Below, one piece after another: positions 1-12,100 of a stretch of 40,183 nt of DNA. The DNA is from Acanthaster planci (Eukaryota > Echinodermata > Asteroidea > Valvatida > Acanthasteridae). A program made the translations under genes and the position numbers. Numbering within the stretch: position 1 is the first letter of the stretch; each line of letters begins with the position of its first letter. Under the pieces are notes generated by a model that did no database searches, had not been told where the DNA came from, and worked only from the letters and a program-made list of their open reading frames with translations. The stretch lies in the NCBI RefSeq assembly GCF_001949145.1, contig NW_019091362.1, positions 7,344,234 through 7,384,416 on the forward strand, in the 5' to 3' direction.

Positions 1-179
1 AGGCTGCACACACCTGAGCCGGTACCCAATCAAACCAGCACAAGTTCCTCCAACGCGCAAGAAATCGATGCTAAGCAGTCCAAAAGTGACTCAGAGACGG
101 GATATGCTTCACTTGGATCGGCAGAGCCCTCCAGCTCATCAGAAGACGCCAATGACTTCACGCAAGTAAAGCCCGTAAA
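1..179 (+). CDS. Gene A exon: Ser/Thr-rich linker before the first zinc module (5' truncated)
   Basis: Open in frame 1 from base 1, encoding a low-complexity stretch rich in Ser, Thr, Glu and Lys with no recognisable domain. Frame 1 would hit TAA at 181. A consensus donor GTAAGG at 180-185 instead ends the exon in phase 2, exactly what the acceptor at 577/578 needs. In gene B the equivalent exon (26920-27085) is also a Ser/Thr/Lys-rich linker and also ends in phase 2 at GTAAGT. I therefore read it as an internal exon of gene A rather than the end of an upstream gene. The part before base 1 is not visible. Confidence 0.7.
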
Positions 180-3100
180 GTAAGGAAGTCAATACTAAGT
201 ATTCATAATTCTCAGGAAAATATTTTCAAAAGGGACCTACGTGATAAGACTGACGTCTACTCGACTAAGAGTTCCCTGTCAGTCATCAAAGCTGAGATTC
301 GACTTTCCTAATTACTTCCTCAAAATGCCCTCGAAGCATCATCTAAGTGAATCCTCAATAAAATACACAGCCTGGCAATAAAAGGCTGAAGACTGCATTC
401 CTCAACAACTGAAAAAGCAAAAAACGTGCAATTTACGAACCTTTTGTTAAACTGTTGCCCAGACATTCAAACTCAGAGTATGTTCACAAATTCTGTAAAC
501 AAAATTGAAAGAATTTTTATTTACCATATTGTGCACTGGATTGATGTACAGTGTTTTCTGATGCATGCCTTTTCTAGGAAAAAGACTTCGCCCTCAAAGA
601 GGCCAGAAAATGTTTGTGACAAATCTTTAGCTGGAGCAACCGCCAATACCATCCCCAGTTTCAGTCTTCCCCTGAGGTACACGTGCGGGATGTGTTTCGC
701 AAGCAACGCAAGCAAGGTTGTGGGGCAGCGAGGAGGGAGCGATCCAGCCGTCTGCGCTAGTTCTGGTGCACATGACTGGCTTCAGGAGAGGGCAGCCGTC
801 TTGTTTTCCAAAAAGGAGGGTTGGCGCAAGGTGAAACCAAGACATCCTAAACTGCGACGGGAAGTCTATCCAAGAGTGTGTAAGCTTGGTGATGCTTGCC
901 CGCGTTCCGACTGCATGTTCCCTCACATTGAGGAAGAAGTTCACCTCTGGCACTACATGGGCAAATATAACAGTTAGTTTTGAATTTTATTACTTAGATG
1001 CTAAAGCATGGAGAATGTTATTAAATAAAATTCAAAAGGGTTTGGGTCAATCATCTTTGAGATTCCCTGATGACAGACATCTTGATGTGCTCAACACAAG
1101 AGGGAAGAGTAACATTTCAAGCGTCAGTCATGATTTCTTCATATCACTCAGGAATCTGCTATGAATTGTCTTTCCATTTTGTTTAGAATCAAATGACCAC
1201 AGCTTCTTAACAAATACTTTCTCAAAAGAACGGCAAATTTTAATGTTTGATCTCTGTGATTTTTTTATTCAGTCAAAACTATAGATGGTGTCATATCTCA
1301 AAGGCAGGCATCCCAAGGTGTAAACAAAAAACATTCAACGTCATCAAACAATGAGCAACACGAACAACAAAATCAGAGGTCATCAACGGACAATGGGAAA
1401 AAATCCTCTGTCAGCTCTGCTGTCGCTAAATCACAGACAAAGGCAGAAACTCCTCTGCAACTCCAACGGAGGGCCTCCACTCCTAACATCACCGCAAAGC
1501 CTCTCAGTGCAGGGAAGGGCTCCAAGACTGCGTCCTCAGGTACTCTCCTTCCTGTTTCAAAGACTGCAACAATTAAGCAAAGCCCGCAATCTCAACCCAA
1601 AGGTAGAGCCTCAGCAAGCAAAATGACCGAGACAGGTGGCACGATGGAGGGTACTGAGAGAAGCCCTGAAGCTGCTCCCTCCTCGTCGCTCATGCCGGCC
1701 ACCTCTCCTGAATCCAAATCACCCCATGGTAAAGATTCAACTCCTGATGCCAAGAAAACTCCTGTCCCAACCACTCCCAGTTTCCGTCATCCCATCAAGT
1801 ACGTCTGTGGAATATGCTTCGAAAGGCACGGCAGATCTGGAGTGGTAGAGCAGCGGACATGCAATGGTGTAAAATCGAAGGTGTGTGCAAGTCAAGCGTC
1901 TCATGCCTGGAAGCAGTTCAAGATCGTGGCGATGTTCTCTGATACCAAAAAGAGATGGTGTAAGGTCAGACCAAGACATCATAAACTGCGACCCACGGTC
2001 CAGCCTCAGTTGTGCACCCGGGGCGAGGCCTGTCCTAGGTCCGATTGCATGTTTCCTCACATTAAGGAAGAAATAGAACTCTGGGTTTACATGGCGGATC
2101 ACAAAAGTGAGTATGTTTTAAGATACAGAAATTTGGCAAAATGCATCTGATTCTCATCTCTTATTCAAGAATGTTGTCACTCTTAGTTTTTTTATTTTGT
2201 TTAAAAACTGTGGTATTTGGGGGAAATCAGGGCACCTTTCTTACTAAACAAATGATTTTTCAGCTCTATGTCCGACCTACTTTATGAAAAAAAAACTCAT
2301 CCAGCTGGTTTAGCTTAATGCATAACAAATAACTACACTGTTGGCTTAATGAAATGCATTTTTATTTTCATTTCTTTTGGTTTTCCTGACAATTTAATTA
2401 AATACCTATAGTTAATTCAATATAGCCCAAAACACCCAGTCGTATTTAAGTACTATTCCAATGTACTTTATTTTAGTGAAAACATTAGCTGAGGTCATCT
2501 CAGCTGGGAAGGAATCAACAGAGGATACCAAAGTGCAGTCCGATGTTTCCAAAGCATCTCATCCTGCCGCATCTGCTCCATCTGAAGAGCACTGTCATCC
2601 CTGCTCCTACTGCAACAAATCTTACCCTGCATCTTGGCAGCTGGAGCAACACATCCAGACCAAAGAGCACTGGTCAAAGGTCAACTCAGACGAAGACAAG
2701 AAGGACCAATGGAAGCAGCGTGACCCGCCCTGGAATGTTGTCAACGGCCAGTACCAAGAATGCTTAGAGTAAGCGGCACGATTCGTTAGTCCCACAAATC
2801 ACAGTAGTAACCCCCCATAATTGTTATTACTTTTGGTGATTAGGATTGGCTCTCGACATTTTATTTGCAAAATATTATTTTCCAAATTTTGGCTTAGGAA
2901 TAAAAGAGATAGCTGCGTCTTTACTGACTGCACCAAAGCTCACAGCAAAGAAGAGCTCGAAGAATGGATGGAGAGACATCGCTATCGAATGATGAAAGTG
3001 AGGAAAGCCAAAGAGCGGAAGTTGTACGCCTTTATGGACGAAGTCCTTGAAAAGTACAACTCCTCGACCAAGGGCAGGGATGTGGTGAGTGTGAAAAAAA

Positions 3101-6100
3101 GACTCGTTTATCGACTACAAATAATGCTCCAACCATGTGAAAAGAAACAAGTAATCTTAACTCTTAAGCTTTCTGATGTCTGATCACAGTGCGATACTAC
3201 ATGACAAATAACGCCACTTTTTTCATCCATTACCTATGCAGATAGCAGAGGAATTACCGGGAATCCATGTGAAATGTTCTGAGGACCTAACACAATATCT
3301 TATTGGGAAAGGAAAGGATCAGGATTCGGCTTACACCTGGACATTCACCATAAAGGTTTCTGATACGGTAATTAAAGCATATTTTATCAAGTTTAAAGAC
3401 TTCAATTCATTTGTCATGGATAGCTAGTGTGAGAAAAAGAACAAGGAAAATAGAATTGTCTTGCTGCATTCTACTCGGAGACTTACACACTATACTTTAT
3501 CCATCCCACATAGAAATCTCTGAAGCGTGTCTGCTTGTTCTACGACGAAAACAGACATTATTTCCGACTTTCTCGCCCGGCAAATGAGAGTGAGGCCCAA
3601 GTGTGCCCCGGCAACCTCATCGTGGAGCAAGATGGAAGGACATACCAAATTGACGTCATCTTTCGCTCCCAGATCCTAGGCAGCTTTTCTCAGTGGGTCC
3701 TTTTCGATCTGGGTTCTGAACCGTATCTTGCCCGTAAGCTTAAGGTAAGGAGGCTAAATTGGTATTTGTTAATACAAAGCTCAATGCCACTTCAAAAGTA
3801 CACGCAAGAAAATTGAATACCAGGCTCTAATATCACAAAACCATTACCCCAAACCAGTGCATCAATACCAATGTTAATACAAATATTCCTTTTTAATACC
3901 CGACAGGAGGGACCCTTATTTAAAACAAAGCTGCATAAAAATGGTGGACGCTCTTTTATTTTTCAAGGTCCAAGTTGGTTTGTCAGTGCAGCACGAGATA
4001 TTTGACGAGACGCAGGAGGAAGTAAAACCGGTAGTTGTCTGGAACAGCAGTAACTCAGAGATTGTGCGAATCGTAGAAGAGGACTACCAACTCTCCTTCA
4101 GTGAAGAGAAACTGCTCTCGAGCTATCGGGTACCAGCCACGGTCGGAATTGACGACCTCAAGGAGATGAGTCGAGAGAACTACAGAGAGTTCATGCATAG
4201 AATGCTGTATTTGGAGGAGCTGGAATGTAACAGAAAGATTTCCAAGTGAGAACGAAATAGTGGGAGAGTATATTTACAACTGAAATAATCTTTTACCTCT
4301 TCACTTTTACCATTCACGTGTTGCCTTGACTGAAAAAAATCTATTACTCTCATTTATGCGTATCCAACAGGTTCAGCACAGACAGCACTCTTAAGTGTCT
4401 GGATACAATCTATGTGGAAACCTCCACTGGAACAGTTACCAAGTTTTCAGTGGACGGCAGCAAGTACGGAATATTGGATCTGAAGACAGTCTTGATGGAT
4501 GACTCAGAGACAAGCCAAATCATCGAAAGAAGTGTCCGCAAGATAATGCTGCAGTTCGGTACATCGGAAAAGGTAAACGACGGGTGATTAACCGCGATCA
4601 GGTGTCAATATTTCACACACTAATCACGAAGATGAATTGCAAAGTGACTTTGGAATTGACAGGGAAAACTTGTGGGTTTTACTGCATCTGATGTGAAGTG
4701 GAATCAGCCACTGGCATAATTGTTATGGCCAGTGACAGGTATAGTAGCAAACTAGCAAACATTGCCAGATGGTGGATAAAGATGGAAGCCTTTCAACGTC
4801 TTCCTTCAAAAGAATATATGATACAGGCATTTTAAGGTAGTACGGGAACATTAAAGGGTCTTTGATCTAAGGCAGTTGAAGAAATAGCATTTTGATTATA
4901 ATTTCTCGATCAGATTTACGAAGCAGCCATACTCCTGGATCAAGACGAGCTGGGAAGACACAAGCAAGAAACTCTGCACGTCAAACTCAGTCCAACTTGT
5001 GTCAGCGACCAAAATCTCCAGAACGGCACCCCATACCAGGTCAAGGTTCAACTCCAGTTGAACAGACTCCCGTTCTGCTACATGCATTCTGCTGTTGATC
5101 GTCTGAAAAACATGGACATGGTTTTCCCGCCAAAAGATAAGCCACAACAGTAAGTCTCTTCAGATAGAGATGGATGTCTAGGAACTTTTCTGTGTGTGTA
5201 CAGCAAAACAGCATTCAAAATTACCCCCAAATTCAATTTGTACCTGCATCATAAAGGAAACTGGTTAAAAAGACACTGCCATGAAATGTATTAAAATTTA
5301 GCCTGTGGGTTGGCCTAGTTTCAATTTTAAACAATGACCAAAAAACCTGCTCGGTATTCCAAGTGAGCATATGCAAATACATGTACAAATTTCACAAAAG
5401 GTTTGTTTGTTTCACTAGTCACTGGATCTCCATCAATGATCCTAATGCTGGTTTGCACAATCCATAAGGCAGGATTTGGGAGTACGTAAACCAACGACGG
5501 ATCATTGATCGTGGTCCAGATCCGTGAGAAACAAACCCAGCCAACATTCAGTTTAGCATACAGAATCTTCCGCATAAGTGTAAAATCACAGAGGTGAACG
5601 TGTTAATAGGCCTACTGACAACATTTCATACACTCAAATGACTTTTTGATTGCATAAAAATGGAAGATTTATACTTGTGTACATTCATCGCATGTGAGAT
5701 CCTGGACTGAAAATCTGACGATTAGAAAATTTGCTTTGCTTCGCCATTCCAGACTACCCACCCTTTCAAGCGAAATGAAACACCTGAGTGATCCTCATCA
5801 GAATCAGGCATTGAGATTCGTATCAGACTATGGTGGGCGCAGTTCTCGCCAAATGACCGGGCTGGGACCGGTGCTGGTTTTGGGGCCGTTCGGTACGGGA
5901 AAGACGCACACCTTGGCTATGGCCGTACAGCGTACCTTGCAGCTTCGACCGGAAAGCAAAATTCTGATCTGCACTCAAACAAACAGGTATTCTTTCTAAA
6001 AAATTTTCACATTTTTCTTTTAAAAAGACTTGCGTTTTCTTTCCTGTGACGATTAGGTCAGTCCACCCGACTGCATATACGCCTACTTTATAATAATCAC

Positions 6101-9100
6101 GGTTTCACTTCCTGTGCTCTTCTTAAGTGCTGCGGATTTATACATCACTGAGCACCTTGACGCACTCGTTGAAAAGGGCAGCATCGACAAGATGGTTCGT
6201 GTCTGTGCAAAGTATCGCAACATCAGAACAATTCCTGCAACGGTGAAACGTTATGTTCCTATCCAAAATGGCGAGATTCAGCCTCTGACTGCCGATGATA
6301 TCAAAGCGAGCACCGTTGTCATCACAACACTGATTACATCGTTCTTGCTGGAATCTTTGGAACTTTACGGGCACTTCACTCACATCTTGATCGACGAAGC
6401 AGGACAGGCATTGGAAGCGGAAGTTCTACAGCCTCTGACCTTAGCAACAGAAAAGACTTGCGTAGTTCTCGCTGGAGATCATCTTCAGATCAGTCCAAAG
6501 GTGAACAGTTCAACGTAAAAATGGGGTAGTTTTTGTTTCAAACTGAAAATTGTTAATTATAGACTGAATGGGAAGACTTGATGGTGTTTCCTACCCGTAC
6601 ATGGGTACCCTTTTAAGGACTCATTTCAAGCATCTGTGTGTGTCCTTGCTCTATGTTTTAAGGTGCTTGGAATCACAGTTACCGTTTTCTGTCGTTCCCC
6701 TCTCCATTGTCAGGTGTTTTCCCGAACAGCCCGTCATGCTAAGTTCCACATATCCTTGCTGGAGCGTCTGTTCTACCAGAAGGTTGGCAGAGTGATGCTG
6801 TCTCAAAACTATCGCACATGTCAAGAAATGCTGGACTTCATGTTTGGGGCGTTTTACTCCGGTACCCGTGTAAGCCAACAGATGAAAGCGGTGGTCAGTC
6901 ACGAGCCTCATCCCAGATCCAAGCATCCCTTAGTTTTCTGCACTGTGAAAGGAGTAGACCAGAGGATAGGAATGTCGTACATCAACCACTACGAGGTAAA
7001 AAAAAAATCGGTTGACAAAATTCAGAAGCCATATTATACCATTTTGAAACAATTAGAAATAATTTGCAGCGTATGTTTACACCCAATAGGTGACCCAAAT
7101 TGGGTTGATTGTGAAGGACTTACACGACACTTGGCCGAAGGATAAATGGGGAGAGCTGAACAAGAACAGCGTTGGTATTATAACACCGTATACGATGCAG
7201 GTAAATGTATTTCTATATCTCTAAATGCCATAGTGCCATAAATTTACAGTTGAAAAAGCCGTAAGTGTTCTGCCACCTAGTAATTAATGCAGCATTGCCT
7301 GTTTCTTTATGTCCATCAGGTACGTCAAATTCGCAATGAGCTCCGCAAGCTCAGACTCGGAAACATCACTGTCGACAGAATACATAATGTACAAGGTAAA
7401 CATTTTCATTGAGAACTGAGTTTTAGAATGACATCAGACTCGTCAACCCATCCAATCATCTTTAGCTTTAGAGTAAAGGAGTTTCTTTGGTTTTGTTATG
7501 TCTCTTTGGCAGTTGATGTTACCATCTCTATACACAACAAGAAAATGTATTTTGACACAAAAATGGATGTTTGTTTTGTCCATTTCACTAGAAAGTCATG
7601 ACTGAAAAACCAAACAACTCTTCCATTTATGAAACAGCATAGGCCTATCTATTCCGTCCTATTTTGGTATCCAGCTAATCGACTACTTTGTCTCTTTTTT
7701 GATTCCGTCGTTCAGGACAGCAATATCGTGTGCTTATCATCAGCCCAGTGAGAACACGCAGTACAATCAACAAAGCTGACATGACGTCATATTTGCCCAC
7801 AATTAGTCCGGCAAATCACCCAGATGATGCGTTTGACTACGGATTTTTGTCTGATCCCCGACTCCTTAATGCAGCGTGCACACGAGCACAATCTCTACTG
7901 ATGGTTGTTGGTGACCCATCCACATTATGCTCGGTGGGAGACTGCTCACAGATATGGCGAAGGTATCTGAAAGAATGTGAAAAAAATGGCACACTATTGG
8001 TGAGTTACTTATAACTTTACTCATTCAGATCTTATTACACGAGTCTGCGAACTTCTAAAATATGAAATTCGATCATATATTGCTCTTATTGCTAGGATTT
8101 TTATTCCATTTGTCTAATAAAAACATTTATTTTAGACATACTCAAAGTCACAAAACTGGCAAATATCCTCAATGACGAGAGTTTTGAAATAATTTTATTT
8201 TATCAGGAGACTTTTCAAATATTTCTCTTTCGTTTATAACTTCAAATACAGGGAACCTCTGTTGCAGAAATTCAGCATGAAATAGAAGCAGCGAAGAAAC
8301 GTTTGAATCCCTGTGCAGCTGAGTTCAATCCATGCGGTTCGTGGGTCGGCACGCCTACTCCACTCGTGAATGATACCACCCAAAAGCTATCCCAAGTTTC
8401 AGAGGCTCCAGTTTTAACTGAGGTCGATACGTGGCTGCAAGAGGACGACAGCACCATCCCAGATGGTATCCTTCATGAGCTCCACAGGCAGATAACTGAA
8501 GATCAGTGTATGCTGGAGGAAACTGATGCGACTCCTGATATGGATGACGAAGGCTCCTGCGATAGAAAGGCCCCTGCTAAATCAAAACGCAAAGGACACA
8601 AGTACAGAATGATACAGAAATCCGATCGCATCATATTGGCATTTAACTGTGAAGACAAGCCTAAACGACATGGTGAGCACAGAGACGATGACTCCGACTT
8701 CGAAAAGGGCTTGAAGAACGACGAACACAATGAAAGGGAACGGAAGAGGGCGTATGAACAAGTTAAAGAACAGCCAGAAAAATACAAGATCTGTTCCTTC
8801 CATTGTGAGGAGTCTGGACACACCTATGCAGTCCCTCTCGACGAGGGCTCCTCTGGGAAGATTTTAATAACAAGTAAGAGAAGAAGAGGTAGAGCTCTGA
8901 ACCAAGATGAGGTTATCGTAGAAATAATCGATGACAGTGATGTATTGGGGCTCGCTGAGAGCGAAAACAAAAAGTGTTACGGAAAAGTCATCTGCATATG
9001 TAAAAGAGCGGCTAGATCTGCACTGATGATGGATATTGTTTGTAAGCTTGATGAACATATGAACAATTTGATGGTTCCGCTTGACCGCACTCTCCCGAAA

Positions 9101-12100
9101 TTATATATTTGGTCTCACAACCAAGAGAAGAGTGGAAAGAAGGGCAACAAATATGTGTCACCGGACTTTAGTACTGTATCCGTTTACCAATACGGAAATA
9201 ATCCAAACGGTCCCATGCCATTTCTTGAAAACGTGAAAATCTCCAGGAAGGATCGGCAGCACACGCTGTTTCTCGTGCGCTACCAAAAGTGGCTTGCTGC
9301 CCTCCCTTACCCGATTGGTGCAGTGACAGAGGTACTCCCACTCGGAGACAACAGAGAGAATGGGCTTCGTATCCTCAAGCTCATGCACGGCGTGAGAGAT
9401 AATTGGAAACCTGGTGTCATTGAGGAGGTTGTCGAACAGTTCCCAGATGACTGGCAAATTCCTAAAGAGGAACTCCAGACACGGTATGATGCAAGAAATC
9501 AGATCGTCTTCACCATCGATCCCCCAGAAAGCCAGGACCTTGACGACGCTCTCAGCATCGAATCAAAGGATGACAACTACGTAGTCGGCATTCACATCGC
9601 TGACGTATCTTTCTTCGTCTCTAAAGACTCGCCAGTAGACAAGGAAGCGAAAAACAGGGCCACGTCCTTTTATCCCCCCTTTGACAATCCTGTCAACATG
9701 TTTCCTGAAAGGATCAGCAATGAGGTGTGCAGTCTACTTCCGGATCAAGACAGACTGACTGTTTCCGTTTTGGCTGTCATGGATAAGAATGGTTCGATAG
9801 TTGGTGAGACAAAGCTCACCCGATCCGTAATCCGTTCTCGGAGACGGCTGACGTACTATGATGCTGAGAAAATTATCGGTTCCAATTCCAGTGACAGAGA
9901 AGGCCTTGATACTCTCGAGGAAAAAATCTGCACTCTCAGCAAACTAGCCAATGCCAGACGAAGAATTCGTTTGGGAGTTGGCTACTATGCGTTTCCACAC
10001 GACACTGAAAAAGAGGAGGCGCAATGTCCCTTGGCACATTCTTTGGTTGAAGAAATGATGTTGCTTGCTAATCAGGCAGTGGCTATCTTCCTTATTGAGG
10101 TCTATCCAGATTGCAGTCCACTCAAAAGGCAACTCGCTCCAAGCGACGAAAATGTCAACGATTGGGTTGCTAAGCACGGTCAACACGTGGTTCATAGTTT
10201 GGAGCTGCAATCGAAGTCCCTACCAACGACTGAATTAGATAGCAACGAAGCTCCACGTCAGATGAAAGTATTGAAGGAAAAGTGGGATGAAATACGAACG
10301 GCAGTCACACAGGATGCGGGCCAGGACCAAATGGCAAGTATCACCGACCTGATTACCAGTGACGAGAATCACCCACAGCTCGGTGCGGCAAAAGCGAACT
10401 ACCTCCGTATTCAAGAGCGCAGCGGCTACATCAACAGTGGAGATTATCCGGGAAAATCTCGACATCACACGCTGAAAATGGACCTCTACACCCACTTCAC
10501 CTCGCCGATACGACGGTACTTCGACCTTGTTGTGCATCGCATGCTGGTAGCTGCAATAAATGACGAGAATGCTCGAGATAGGTTACACCAATCTGAGCGA
10601 CCGTACTCTGACAGCGAAATCGCAGAATTAGCTCATCATTGCAACTACCAACACTTCAACTCCCGGGCTTTTGAAAAGAAGACCTTTGCACTGCAGTATG
10701 CATTGAGGCTCAGGGAAGCCCCTCTGCTGTTTAAGGTTTTTCTGACTGGATTTTCAGATGCTGGTTTGGATTTGCTCTATCCCTACAGAGCATTCCTTCC
10801 AATGAAATGCCCTCTCAACCTCCTCAAACCGACCAGCAGGCCAGAAATCAGCGAGAACGACATCAGAATGCAGCTGCAATGGAAAGAACGAGTCTACGAG
10901 CTGCACCATTCGGAAGCAGTGGCGAGACAGATTCACGTTTCGTCGCACTCACAAGGAACGATCTGCACCCTGGACTCGGAAACGAATGTTCAAATTTCTA
11001 CCGAAATCTGGCAGGAACTCCTGCAGGGGATCCAAGCACAAAACCTGACTATGATTAGGCAAACTATCATGGACGCCGAAAATGACCAATTGCTCACACG
11101 AGACCAGAAGAAACGCGAGAAACGACGGAGGCGAAAATGCAACATCATTGAAGAAGTAACCTGTGAGACATCAGATGCAAAAAAGCCTCTACCGTTTGTC
11201 AATTTCAAGCGGGACTTTCAACGGGGTGACGTAGTGCAGGTGCAGCTTAAAGCCTCCATACAAAAGGGTGTTTTGATGCCCAGCCATCAGCTGTTCTGTC
11301 TTACTCCAAAGCTGAACTTATGCACTGAACACCGCGCCAATGCCATCGAGAGCTTCTCCAGTGTGGCGGCACACCGTCCTCCCGCCAGGATTAAGAGTAT
11401 TCAAAAATATCAGGCTGTGTGGCTGCCAATCCTTAAAATGGTCTCAGCCTACGATGCTGTTCTTAGCGATGAAACAAGTGGACTCCACGGCGTAGACATC
11501 GAGTGGAAATGCTCTCAGGACGCAGACAATCAGCCAGTCAAGTTTTGTGGGGTTTTCGAGGTCAAAAAAATGTTCTGCCACAACCGCAACATAAAATTAC
11601 GCAGTGGTGATTTTATCTGCATCCGTTACAAGGACCTACCCTTGGATCCCAACACGAAGCACAGTCTTCTTGAGTTTGGCAACACATCCCCCTCCAGGGG
11701 ATCGTTCACAGTAGACAGAGATAAAAACACATTTGTCGCTCATGCTGTTGTTTCCTCGGTTGAAGACGTTGACATTTGGACCGACAGTTGGAAGTTGATT
11801 GTCCACGTTCTGGTGAATCAGCATTCAGCACCATTTCCTGACGCTTTGATCGTGTCTAAGAAAGTGTCTAAGAAAATATCCACGGCATGATCGAGATAAT
11901 ACCCAAGTCCAGCTCAGATAGGTACGTGCCTCCATGTTAGCCACCATTAGCTTTACGAAGTTTGTATAGAAGTAGAGAAGTACATATTAGTATGTGGGTG
12001 TGTTACAATGAAGCCCAAGTTATAAACACACAATGTTTTTGAAATAGACGTCTGGAGTCAGCAGTGATACGTTTGGACAAAGCAGAGCAACTGACCAAGG

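Noticed and set aside
181-385. The stop TAA at 181 followed by AATAAA at 357 and 377 suggested the end of an upstream gene.
   Set aside because: A consensus donor at 180 in the exact phase needed by the exon at 578, and the matching phase-2 linker exon in gene B, favour an intron. An upstream gene end is not fully excluded.
11840-11930. Programmed -1 ribosomal frameshifting at the gene A break.
   Set aside because: No X-XXY-YYZ slippery heptamer in the correct frame and no evident pseudoknot. A simple indel or assembly error explains it better.
11780-12048. Alternative splicing that skips the TGA at 11888.
   Set aside because: The nearby GTs at 11852 and 11864 are in phase 0, while the next exon needs phase 2. 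No good donor in the right phase was found.
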